Shown here: positions 45,164 through 54,700 of the stretch, piece after piece | Layout: each line of letters begins with the position of its first letter | Position numbering within the stretch: position 1 is the first letter of the stretch | From: Shewanella violacea DSS12 | GTDB lineage: Bacteria; Pseudomonadota; Gammaproteobacteria; Enterobacterales; Shewanellaceae | DNA: 64,000 nucleotides | Direction: 5' to 3' | Assembly (NCBI RefSeq): GCF_000091325.1 | Contig: NC_014012.1 | Span: forward strand, 4,113,685 to 4,177,684 | Program-made: the position numbers and the translations under genes | Notes under the pieces: model-generated | What the model was told of the DNA's origin: nothing | The model's database searches: none | The model's input: only the letters and a program-made list of their open reading frames with translations

Positions 45164-46303
45164 ATGCCTAAGCCAATCCTATCCTTATTACTGGCTATCA
45201 CCATGCTTACCGCCTGCTCTAAGCCCTCGACGCTTACATCATCGCCTATGGTAAGCCTGTTAGGCTATGATGCAGCTGGCTATACTCAAGTTGATAAAAG
45301 CAGACCTATAGTATTTCCCCAAGATCATCTATCCCACGATGATTTTCGTCAGGAGTGGTGGTATCTCACCGCCAATTTAGAGACAGATGAAGGCAAGCAA
45401 CTAGGTTTGCAATGGACCCAGTTCCGTGTCGCCCTATCCCCTAAAACACCCCCTAAAAAACCCGCTGAGAAAGCCGCTGAGAAAGCAGCCTCACACATTA
45501 AGCTTATCGATTCAGACTGGGCCAGTAAGCAGATTTTTATGACCCATGCAGCCATCACGAGCAAGACATTACACTTTGCCGAAGAGAGGTGGTCGAGGCG
45601 CCATCCAAGGCTGGCCGATGTTTCAACCAATCCTCTCACCATAAAGATAGATGACTGGCAGTGGACAGGCACAGGAGCAGACTTATTCCCCGCCAAGCTC
45701 AAGGTCGATGCCGAGCAGTTTAGCTATCAGTTAACACTGGAAACGAGTGCGCCCTATCAGCTCCAGGGTGAGAATGGTTACAGCATTAAAAGCGCCGACG
45801 CTTCTGTAGCCTCCCATTATTACAGCCAACCTTTTATCCAGGTTTCAGGCTCGGTAACTATCGATGGAGTAGACCATGAAGTCAGCGGCGATGCCTGGTT
45901 GGACCGAGAGTGGAGCTCGCAGTTTCTCAACAAGACACAGGCTGGCTGGGACTGGTTTGCCCTTAGATTAGAAGATGGGTCAAGTTTGATGCTCTTCCAA
46001 CTTAGAGGGCAGGACAAATCTAGCTTCTATAGCGGCCGCAGAATGTTTGCCGATGGCAGCGGCCGTAATATAGCCTCCAAAGATATTCATCTTCAAGTAG
46101 CGAGTTGGCATGAAATAGACTCCATTTCCTATCCTGTTGCTTGGAATATTTCGATACCCTCAGAAAATATTGATATTCGCACCGATGCGCTCAATCCAGA
46201 TGCTAGAGTGCCCTTGAGTATCAGTTACTGGGAAGGACCTGTCATAGTCTCGGGGAGCCATAAAGGTGAAGGCTATATGGAGCTGACTGGATATGAGCAC
46301 TAA
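45161..46303 (+). CDS. AttH/CrtC-like (lipocalin-like) lipoprotein
   Basis: A 380-residue lipoprotein (lipobox LTAC, Cys19). The body matches the AttH/carotenoid 1,2-hydratase-like family: FPQDHLSHDDFRQEWWYLTA, the central WLDREWSSQF and GWDWFALRLEDGSSLMLFQL. It is encoded behind an ABC exporter in many gammaproteobacteria, so it is probably the partner of the ATPase and permease in the envelope. The ligand is unknown. Residues 95-112 contain a small KPAEKAAEKAA duplication. Confidence 0.88.
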   Translation: MMPKPILSLLLAITMLTACSKPSTLTSSPMVSLLGYDAAGYTQVDKSRPIVFPQDHLSHDDFRQEWWYLTANLETDEGKQLGLQWTQFRVALSPKTPPKKPAEKAAEKAASHIKLIDSDWASKQIFMTHAAITSKTLHFAEERWSRRHPRLADVSTNPLTIKIDDWQWTGTGADLFPAKLKVDAEQFSYQLTLETSAPYQLQGENGYSIKSADASVASHYYSQPFIQVSGSVTIDGVDHEVSGDAWLDREWSSQFLNKTQAGWDWFALRLEDGSSLMLFQLRGQDKSSFYSGRRMFADGSGRNIASKDIHLQVASWHEIDSISYPVAWNISIPSENIDIRTDALNPDARVPLSISYWEGPVIVSGSHKGEGYMELTGYEH

Positions 46304-46462
46304 CGCTTAGATGCTTAGATGCTTTATAAGCTGGGATACTGTAAAAGTAGGCTAACCGGGATTAAAAATTGATGCCTAGAGTGTAATTTTTATCTCCAAT
46401 ATCTGGAGCTAGCCTGCTTGAAATGCCACATAAATATAAGCATGGCAGCAGATTACATAAAC

Positions 46463-46489
46463 ATAAACCACCTTTTTGAGGTGGTTTAT
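46463..46489. terminator. hairpin between the convergent AttH-like and qnr genes
   Basis: ATAAACCACC and GGTGGTTTAT pair perfectly over TTTTTGA. Convergent genes lie on both sides, so a bidirectional terminator is likely despite the short T-runs. Confidence 0.75.
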
Positions 46490-46515
46490 TCTAAGTTTTA
46501 TCTAGCTTATTAAGG

Positions 46516-47172
46516 CTAATCGGGTCCAACAATCAGCCCAAGAGGCTCGAGTAACTGCTCCTGCTGCCACATACAAATTTTAACGCCGCTCAGATCCACC
46601 TTTCTCGGGTCTAAACCATATAGTTCAGCATGAGAAAGATCGCACTCCTGTAGATTAAACTGACCCCAAACATCACTGGAAAACTCACCTCTGCTCAAAT
46701 CTGAGCCCTTAAACGAAGCCCCGTATAAATTTGCACCTATCCATTTATTTTCAAAAAGATCGCACTTCTCGATACATTGCCGCTCAAAATTAGCGTAAGA
46801 CAAGTTGCAACCTGTGATATACACAGAGCAAAAATACACTTGTCTGCTTATCAGATTGGCAAAGCGTGTCTTTAGAAAGTTAGACCCTTTCAAATCACAG
46901 TTCCTAAATTCAGCACCGAAGCAATTAGCACCTTTGAAATTAACCATAGATAACTGACAATTTTTAAAGCTCGCATCTTGTAAATTAGCGTACTCAAAAT
47001 TACAACCTGTTACGGCACCTTGCTCTATAAATGAGCAGCCCACAAAATGACTGTCACTGAGATCTGTATGGTTAAAATTACAGTTATAGAATTTACACTG
47101 GTCAAAATGTGAATTACTCATATCCAGATGACTAAAATTGTCCCCTAGGAACACCTCATTTTTTCTATTCAA
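46516..47172 (-). CDS. qnr: Qnr-family pentapeptide-repeat protein
   Basis: A 218-residue pentapeptide-repeat protein, the same length as QnrA/QnrS. Repeats of the form A(D/N)LxX run through it (FSHLDMSNSHFDQCKFYNCN, SFIEQGAVTGCNFEYANLQD), with the two halves joined at the conserved Gly near residue 56, and the C-terminus GVKICMWQQEQLLEPLGLIV is the Qnr tail. Qnr proteins mimic DNA, bind gyrase and topoisomerase IV, and lower quinolone susceptibility. Chromosomal qnr genes are native to Shewanella and Vibrio. The start is TTG at 47172 with AGAGG six bases upstream. Native function is unclear. Confidence 0.92.
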   Translation of the reverse strand: MNRKNEVFLGDNFSHLDMSNSHFDQCKFYNCNFNHTDLSDSHFVGCSFIEQGAVTGCNFEYANLQDASFKNCQLSMVNFKGANCFGAEFRNCDLKGSNFLKTRFANLISRQVYFCSVYITGCNLSYANFERQCIEKCDLFENKWIGANLYGASFKGSDLSRGEFSSDVWGQFNLQECDLSHAELYGLDPRKVDLSGVKICMWQQEQLLEPLGLIVGPD

Positions 47173-47593
47173 TTAACGCCTCTTGCTAGATCTCACCCGT
47201 TACCGGAAGCCAAGGCTAACACTCATAAACAAAGAAACCAATAAAAATAAATACAACCAAATCAATGAGTTAAAAACCTCCCAAATAGAGGTTTTAAGGT
47301 GTCAAACAGGACCATAGACCTAATTGAAATTTCTCGACAATCTGCTGAGGCCAAGAAAAAAGTTAAACTCAACCTAAGAGCTTACAGAGAGTCGAGTATA
47401 GGTAAATGAAGGCTAGATGAAATGCAGCTTTGGAGACATCAGAAGTTCCTAGAAGCTAGACTTTAGATCCTAGGCATTAAAGTAAGTTAAAACAGACAGG
47501 CCATCTTGATTCAAACCTAAAACCTGACCTTGCTATCTCATTCAATTCAGGTAATTTGGTTAAAAGACCAATACACCTTTTGAGGAAGCTCAT
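47173..47593. other. qnr upstream region
   Basis: About 420 bp. It contains the hairpin at 47273-47295 and must hold promoters for qnr (minus) and the DUF5062 gene (plus). I found no convincing LexA box. Confidence 0.45.
47273..47295 (-). terminator. terminator-like hairpin in the qnr leader region
   Basis: AAAACCTC and GAGGTTTT pair perfectly over seven bases. Read toward qnr, the second arm ends in five T residues. It lies about 100 bp before the qnr start codon, so it might be a leader attenuator or a leftover terminator. Confidence 0.5.
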
Positions 47594-47854
47594 ATGAAGC
47601 AAGGTAAACACGATGTACAACTGTTAAAACTCGCCATGGAAATTGGCGTAGGCTATGCTAAAAAGCGTGGCTTTGACGATTTCGGTAAAGGGATCTCACC
47701 GAAAGATAAGGTGGAGTGCATCTATCGCCTACTAGTGACAGATAAATTGATACAGCCTCTGGCTGTGGACAAGGAAGACGGGCCAAATATGAAACATAAA
47801 TTGATCCTCTGGATCAGTCGCCAACTTCCTGAAGAGCATGAGTTATTAAACTAG
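47594..47854 (+). CDS. DUF5062 family protein
   Basis: An 86-residue cytoplasmic protein with helices throughout (LLKLAMEIGVGYAKKRGFDD, SPKDKVECIYRLLVTDKLIQ). It matches DUF5062, a small family in Shewanella and Vibrio without known function. GAGGAAG precedes the ATG. Convergent with the diguanylate cyclase gene. Confidence 0.78.
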   Translation: MKQGKHDVQLLKLAMEIGVGYAKKRGFDDFGKGISPKDKVECIYRLLVTDKLIQPLAVDKEDGPNMKHKLILWISRQLPEEHELLN

Positions 47855-47876
47855 GTCTATTTAGTACCGCTTTATT

Positions 47877-48112
47877 TTTCCCGTTAATCAGTAGCATCTT
47901 TACTCATTTTTTGTCTCTGTCTGAGGCTTAGTTTCAGAGTCTTTCTTAGGGTAATAATCAGGCTCACTCATAATATTTGAATCGAAGATGCTATATTGAT
48001 TACGCCCTTTCTGCTCGTTAATCAATAGCATCTTTACTCACTCTTAGGGCAAGAATCAGGCTCGCTCATAATATTTGAATCGAAGATGCTATATTGATTA
48101 CGCCCTTTCTGC
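47877..48112. repeat. duplicated 3' end of the diguanylate cyclase gene
   Basis: A 71-bp segment inside the gene (48041-48111) recurs at 47943-48013 with few changes; both contain AATATTTGAATCGAAGATGC. A smaller piece, CGTTAATCAATAGCATC at 48014, recurs near 47881. The copies lie beyond the stop codon. Confidence 0.9.
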
Positions 48113-49680
48113 TTCGAGACATACATGGCATTATCGGCCGCCTTCAACACAGACTGCAAATTATCCCCATGCTGCGGATACATGGCGATGCCTATGCTGG
48201 CGCCTATCTTAATATCTTCGCCACTGCTGAGCTTCACATCTTGATTTAACACACACCTGAGTTCCGAGGCCAGTTTCTCAATCGCCGGCAGACTACGCTC
48301 CTCGAATCGACTGCTATCGAAGTAACACCCTACGACAAACTCATCACCTCCCCAGCGAATACACAGATCGTCATTTCTGAACACCGCCATCATACGGCGA
48401 CCGATCTCGATCAAGACCATGTCCCCAGCCTCATGGCCATTGGTATCGTTGATTATTTTGAAATTATCCAGATCGATATTCATTAGCACAGCGATCTTAT
48501 CATTCGCCTCAGCCCTATCAAATAACTCAATCAGAGCCCGACTACCGGCTCTCCTGTTCCTAAGATGAGTTAAACCATCATGATCGGCTTCGAAACGGGT
48601 ATTGATCTCCCTCTCGGTTCGCTCGGTAACATCATACATCAGCACTTCGATCATCAGGCAGCTCTGCATATCGTCATCTAACACCTTTGAAAATAAGCAA
48701 TGTACCCAGCAATCGGGCGATCCCGCTAGGGTCTTCATCTTAAGATCTAAGGCAACCGTATCTAAGTTATGACTCTGTCTGATATCCGTAAGAAAGCTCT
48801 CTAATTGCAGTTTATTGTAAAACCAATCTGTGAGCCTTAGGCCTATGGCATCTGAGATAGTATGTGATTTATAGATAATTCGCTGAAAAGCTGGGTTAGC
48901 GGTAACCAGCAAGTTGTCATTATCTATAAGGCAGATCCCAGCACTGGCTTGTTCGAAAATGAGCCTGAATTTCTTCTCCAAGACTTGAGTCGTTTCTCTC
49001 AAATTACGCTCAGAATCTATAGACTGATTCAGAGATGAGACCAGAGAGTTAATCCCTCTCACCAAGCTGCCAATCTCGTCCTTCTGGTGAAATCTAGGTA
49101 CTGTTAATTTAATATCTTCACCGGGTTTCACCTCTTCGAAACGGTTAATGATCCGATTCAGAGGTGATGTCAGCGCCTTATGGACAATAAACGACACAAG
49201 TAAGGCCGTGACTAAAGTCAGCAGTGCCAACTGCTGCGCCTGATTTACGGCGGAGTTCTTGGCGTTAAAATGAATAAATGCCTCATTAGGCAAAATGTTA
49301 AGCTGGCCTATTACCTCACTTTCTGAGAAAGGGTGGTACAAGATCAGGGTCGAGACTCCCTCTCGGCCTATAAGCGTTACCTCTCCGGAATACACAGAAA
49401 ATCCCGGATCACTGATCAATTCAGCCTCTGACACTACGTCATTAATCGCCAAACCATCGATGATCTCCCTCGCTAACACTGCATCCTGTACATACACGGC
49501 AATAGAAGCCGTATTCTCTATGGTTCTGGACAACTGATTAACATGCTCCCACAAGCCGAGTTCATTCCTCTCTATCTCTTGGAAATAAAAAAAGTATGAA
49601 CTCAGAGCAGCCACAAGAGCCACACTCAGCGCGATAGCCAGTGCTACTTTAAAATACAGCTGATGTCTAAAGCGCCTCAA
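48034..49680 (-). CDS. membrane diguanylate cyclase (HAMP-PAS-GGDEF)
   Basis: A 548-residue inner-membrane enzyme that makes c-di-GMP. Layout: TM1 (about 10-30), periplasmic sensor (about 31-150), TM2 (about 150-168), HAMP (about 170-225), PAS (about 238-365) and GGDEF (about 370-540). The active site reads RWGGDEFVVG and is intact. RNDD just upstream is the inhibitory I-site. The start is TTG at 49680, 14 bp inside the preceding gene, so it is translationally coupled to the two upstream genes. Confidence 0.9.
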   Translation of the reverse strand: MRRFRHQLYFKVALAIALSVALVAALSSYFFYFQEIERNELGLWEHVNQLSRTIENTASIAVYVQDAVLAREIIDGLAINDVVSEAELISDPGFSVYSGEVTLIGREGVSTLILYHPFSESEVIGQLNILPNEAFIHFNAKNSAVNQAQQLALLTLVTALLVSFIVHKALTSPLNRIINRFEEVKPGEDIKLTVPRFHQKDEIGSLVRGINSLVSSLNQSIDSERNLRETTQVLEKKFRLIFEQASAGICLIDNDNLLVTANPAFQRIIYKSHTISDAIGLRLTDWFYNKLQLESFLTDIRQSHNLDTVALDLKMKTLAGSPDCWVHCLFSKVLDDDMQSCLMIEVLMYDVTERTEREINTRFEADHDGLTHLRNRRAGSRALIELFDRAEANDKIAVLMNIDLDNFKIINDTNGHEAGDMVLIEIGRRMMAVFRNDDLCIRWGGDEFVVGCYFDSSRFEERSLPAIEKLASELRCVLNQDVKLSSGEDIKIGASIGIAMYPQHGDNLQSVLKAADNAMYVSKQKGRNQYSIFDSNIMSEPDSCPKSE

Positions 49681-50092
49681 ATCGATATACCACTTTTAGT
49701 GAATTTGTTAGATCCTGACTAGAAATATAGCCTATACCATGCCTCGAACTCAGCAGCTCATGAATTAATTGATCCGCAGACTCAGTTTCTTTTGGGGGAG
49801 TGTTACGACCAGAGAAAAGTAATCTGGCCCAATAGGCATTAATTTGCGCCTCCGTCCGGTTGACCAACTTTTGATAAAATAATCCTTTAAGCTCAGATTT
49901 GGGTGCCAGATCGAACACCTTGGCCTTATCCCCATTGGGAAAATTCACATACCGGCCCATAAACAGATCCACCACTTCACTCTTGGTCAATGACTCGACA
50001 TGGCTTTCACGGCTCACCACCACCAGCAGATCCCCTTCGGCTCTAAGGGGCAGAGTGAGTATTAAGGTGAGTAATCCAATCAGATACTTCAT
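49667..50092 (-). CDS. PstS-like periplasmic protein
   Basis: A 141-residue protein with a signal peptide (MKYLIGLLTLILTLPLRA). The sequence LTKSEVVDLFMGRYVNFPNG and the C-terminal SRHGIGYISSQDL resemble one lobe of PstS-type phosphate-binding proteins, though it is much shorter than PstS. It overlaps the outer-membrane protein gene by 4 bp and the cyclase gene by 14 bp. It probably binds a ligand and signals to the cyclase. Confidence 0.78.
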   Translation of the reverse strand: MKYLIGLLTLILTLPLRAEGDLLVVVSRESHVESLTKSEVVDLFMGRYVNFPNGDKAKVFDLAPKSELKGLFYQKLVNRTEAQINAYWARLLFSGRNTPPKETESADQLIHELLSSRHGIGYISSQDLTNSLKVVYRFEAL

Positions 50093-51441
50093 AGGTTAAA
50101 GATAAAACTAAAGTTAACTGACAAGAGATCGACCTCAGTATCCCCGACTTGCTCTTGAACCTGAGTCCACATCGCCGCGGACCTTTGATCGATCCAGATA
50201 TGATCCCATTGAAACTTAATGCAGGTATTAGGGTAGAGATCCCACCTCATACCTAAGCTCAAGCTCGTCTGCTCTATCTTGCTAGAAGTAAAAGCCTCCA
50301 AAGCCCCTTCATACAAGGCATTAATTTGTGCCGTGAGTTGTAGGGGGAAGTGAGCTGGTAATTGCGGTGAAGCATAGCTAGTAGGCTCTCCTGAATTATC
50401 GATATTGGCCAATACACCATAGAATGTCATCTCATCGACACGGTAACCCACACTCAGATAACCATTGTAGAAAGATTGTATTATTCCCCAGTCAGAGTCG
50501 ACATAGCCAAGCTCCGATTGAATAACCCAGTTCATATGATCGTATTGCAAACCCAGAGCATAATATTGCAACTTCTGACCCGGCCCATCTATATCCTGGG
50601 CCATTTTACTGGCCTCAGGCCATAACGTATCAGGCACGAGATTAAGGCCATCAACCACGTCATTAGACAAAAAATCTAACTCATCCACTTCTACCGCAGC
50701 GGCCGCGAGTCGAAATGTCCACTCATCCCACGTATAGATGGAGGTAAGCGCGAAGACATTTTTTATATCGATCTCAAAACGATTAGCCTGTACGGCTAGC
50801 ACAGAGTGGGTAACCCCATAGGCCAACTTAGTCTCCCAGGTACCTCCTTCTAAATTATGGGTATAACTGATGTCGACGCCATCAATTTTCGCAATAACTG
50901 AGGTGATGGCATAAAACTCAGGAATAGGTCTGGACCAGAGATAGGCATAGCTGACGTTTCTGTATTCTGAGTGTATATACAGATCTGTGTTGGTCCTTCC
51001 CAGCCTGATGGCCCAATCACGATTTGGACGATAGCGCAGAAATAACAACTCTAAGCTATCCAGAGCCATATCGCTTGCCCTGTCTTTTAATACCAGTTGA
51101 GCTATGGCATCTAGACTCTCGGTGAGATCTGCGTTGACTTGCAGGCCCAGCAAGCTGTCAGTCTTAAAGGAATACTCAGAATCACTGGCATTCATGCTGA
51201 GCTCTCGATGAAAATAGAGTTCATCACTTGAGTTTCTCACTAAGCCTAAGGTACCGAAACCGTTAACACTCAAGTTGAACTCTGACTGCTCTGAATGGTC
51301 ATGGATACGAGCTTGTGCCTGACTCATCACACCAAAGTGAGCTAACAGCAATAAAACGCTTCCGCCTAGGGCTCGAGACGAAACATCGACTATCTTGTCT
51401 ATGATTCTATTTAGCTTCTTCTTGGTTATTTTATCAGGCAT
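50089..51441 (-). CDS. outer-membrane beta-barrel (porin-like) protein
   Basis: A 450-residue protein when started at ATG 51441 (MPDKITKKKLNRIIDKIVDV). A basic N-region and hydrophobic segment (GGSVLLLLAHFGVMSQAQA) form an unusually long signal peptide. The rest alternates short beta strands with turns (LGLQVNADLTESLDAIAQLV, WAIRLGRTNTDLYIHSEYRN) and ends in Phe-Asn-Leu, close to the usual terminal aromatic of outer-membrane barrels. An upstream frame extension to 51498 is unlikely. First gene of the three-gene operon. Confidence 0.78.
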   Translation of the reverse strand: MPDKITKKKLNRIIDKIVDVSSRALGGSVLLLLAHFGVMSQAQARIHDHSEQSEFNLSVNGFGTLGLVRNSSDELYFHRELSMNASDSEYSFKTDSLLGLQVNADLTESLDAIAQLVLKDRASDMALDSLELLFLRYRPNRDWAIRLGRTNTDLYIHSEYRNVSYAYLWSRPIPEFYAITSVIAKIDGVDISYTHNLEGGTWETKLAYGVTHSVLAVQANRFEIDIKNVFALTSIYTWDEWTFRLAAAAVEVDELDFLSNDVVDGLNLVPDTLWPEASKMAQDIDGPGQKLQYYALGLQYDHMNWVIQSELGYVDSDWGIIQSFYNGYLSVGYRVDEMTFYGVLANIDNSGEPTSYASPQLPAHFPLQLTAQINALYEGALEAFTSSKIEQTSLSLGMRWDLYPNTCIKFQWDHIWIDQRSAAMWTQVQEQVGDTEVDLLSVNFSFIFNL

Positions 51442-51700
51442 AGAAACCTTAATCAGGCATAGAGGAGCTCCCTTTAAAAATAGAACAGTTATCGACAAAT
51501 CAGCAATGTGCTAGTTATAAATAGTCTTAAGTTATTGAAAATTTGAATTTTGAACATATGAGGTTTGAATCTTGGCTTGGTAACCAGTCCCAATTAGCCA
51601 TATAGCATGGGCTCTTATAACAACTGGTATTAATCTAGAAGAGTCTTATCAAGGCCCGAGTAAACAAGCTGAAGGGAAAATAAATAAAATAAGCAAAAAA

Positions 51701-51727
51701 AATCCCCATCGAATGTGATGGGGATTA
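51701..51727 (-). terminator. intrinsic terminator of the carboxylase fusion gene
   Basis: AATCCCCATC pairs perfectly with GATGGGGATT; on the minus strand it is followed by eight T residues. It lies 50 bp after the stop codon. Confidence 0.93.
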
Positions 51728-51776
51728 TGACGTTAACTCTGACTAAAGCGCATGCATTGCAGTGCGCGATAAAGAA

Positions 51777-54700
51777 TTAGCTGTCTACAGGTGATACCAC
51801 GAACAGTAGATCACTTTGAGAGACTTGCTGACCGTTGCTGTTAAGAATTCGCTCGATGCGATATTTCTTATCTTCAGGATACAGAACCGCATCCTGACGA
51901 TTATAACCAGCCAAAGTTAGCTGCGAGAACATCTTCATAGCTTCTGTAAGCGCTAAAGTCTGATCCGTAGTAACTATATCGCCTTCTTTAACGAAGTCGG
52001 CTTCACCAGGTGCTGGAGAGGTGTAGAAGATACCAGCCCCTTGTGCCATCACTTTCAGCTCGTTACTCTCACCGACGCGCAGTGAAGCAGTATCGACGCC
52101 GACAGTTTCCGCAGCGGCTTCCATCTCGGCAATCAATTCAGGTACATCTAACTCGGCCATCAGACGAGGCAAGTAGTTAGTGTCGTATACACCTTCGTTG
52201 AAGGTGCCATCTTTCAAGATACGAGTCAGTAGCGGAATGTTAGTCGCAATCCCCTTAATGACCACATGGTCGGCGAGGTAATCGTGCAGCTTATTAATCA
52301 CATCTTCACGACTCTCACCACGGCAGATTATCTGTGCGATCAAGCTGTCATAGTAAGGTGAAACCTCTTTACCCGCCTCTGCGATAGAGATGATCTCTAT
52401 GTCATCACGCTCTGGCATGGCATATTCGGTGATCATACCTGGATGCGGTAACAGTTGAAGCACACCATTGCTATCCAGTGCAGCCTTCTCGGCTGTCACA
52501 CGAACTTCGATAGCGTAACCCTTGCTTTGTGGCTCCAGAGCTTCAATCGAACGACCCGCAGCGATATCAAAACCTGCACTAACGATATCGATACCCGATG
52601 TCGCCTCGGTAACTGGATGCTCAACCTGCAGACGCGTATTCATCTCCATGAAGTAGACTTCGTTAGTATCTAAGTTATAGATAAATTCGACCGTACCTGC
52701 GCCCATGTAATCCGTCGCATTACCTAGATCGAGAGTATATTGAAGTACCTTCTCTTTCAGTTCAGGTGGCAGCATGGTCGAACCAGACTCTTCGACAACC
52801 TTCTGGTTATTACGCTGAACTGAACAGTCACGGATACCCAATACCTTAGTATTACCAAACTTATCACGCAGAAGCTGTACTTCGATGTGACGCAGTGAAG
52901 TGACATACTTCTCCAGATAAAGGTCACCATTACCAAACGCCGCAGCGGCTTCGGTAGCAGTCTGTTGGAACAGGCTGATCATGTCCCCTTGACGCTCAAC
53001 GACCTGAATACCTTTACCGCCACCACCTTGTACCGCTTTAAGCAGCACTGGATAGCCGATTTCATTAGCAACGTTTACCGCCTGCTCCGCATTGCTTAAG
53101 ATACCGTGACTACCAGGTACAACGGGAACACCATTGTCCTGAGACGTCTTAATCGCATTAGACTTGTTACCCATGGTCGTCATGCTGTGAACGCTAGGTC
53201 CAACGAAGTTAACGCCGTTATTAACACAAAGCGCGGCAAATTGAGGGCTTTCAGAGAGGAAACCAATACCTGGGTGCAAGGCATCGACATTTTCATACTC
53301 GGCAACTTTAAGCACTGAATATGCGTTGAGATAACTCTCATCTGAGGTGTTACCACCGATACAGACCAGTTTATCATTACCCTTAAGCATATCGGCCGGC
53401 ACTGAAGTCATATCCGGATCCGATGCCACTAAAACAACATCGATACCGTTATCATGGGCCTTACGAATTAGCTTAACTGCGGTACAACCACGAGCATGAA
53501 TCAATACCTTCTTGATAGGCTTCATTAGTTCACGAGGATCGTCCTGAACTATCTCTTCATCGGCAGACATCATCTCTGGAACTAAAGTTGACAGAGCATT
53601 AGCAATCACATCTTCAATCTGAGCCGTAGGCTTAGGCATTAGAGGATCGATACTGGCTAACTGGTCATCGATAGTATTGCTGAACGGATGAGTCACCAAG
53701 GCATTCATCGCACCAGGTACTCTCGACAAGTAGTTCGACAGAGTCGAAGTAGAAGGCAAGTAAGCAGGAACAACCATCTGACCCGCAAACGGCATATTAG
53801 TACCCGATAGGTAATATGTTTGCACTAATGGATGAGTCACTAAACTCGCCTGTGCACCACCGGTACAGTCACCAAAACCGAACATAAGCACTGGCAGCTC
53901 GTTATCACGAATAAAACGTGTGATACGATCGTTAACCACGGCCATGGAGAAGAGTGCAGCAGCACCTTCTTTGGTCTGCATACCACCTGAGCTGATGAAA
54001 CAAATAACAGGAAGTTTACGCTTAGCACACTCGATCAATAGCGCACTGAACTTCTCAGCGCTGGCCATATCGAAGGCGCCCGCCTGGAAAGCTGTGTTTG
54101 AGACCGCAACACCAACACGCATCTGTTGACCATTACGCTCAAAATCCGCCAAACCTGTGATAAGACCACAGGGACGAATACCTTTATCCAGTGCATCTTC
54201 GATAGAGAGACGGAAACCGGGGAAGTTAAGCAAGTTAGCTGACATCTTGTCGCCATTGATCTCGTCAAAATCGGTGAAGAACTTACCGATAATACTTTCC
54301 CAGCCCATCTTACCTGTACGCTTCTGATCGCGAAGGACCTTCTGGATCAAGAGATCCTGATAACCCATGGTGAGACGGTTCCAGAAATCTTTACGACGAC
54401 CGATACGTACTGGATTGATTGCACCAGTATATTCACTGTTTTCTTCTTCACTAGCGAAGTATTCAGGTAGTAGACGCTCGAAGAAGTAAGTCAAGATAAC
54501 GAACAAGCTATCGTTCAACTGAGGGAAACCTACGCTCTTCCACTGCTCAGTCTTAGTCAGGAGTTCAGCACGGTTAGACTGATTCATGAAATACTTGAGC
54601 CACTTGTAGAACTTACTCTTATCGTTGGTGACATCTTGAGTCGATAAGGCACGGTCGATTGAACTGTGTAGTAAGTTATCAACCGATGCACGTGACAAGC

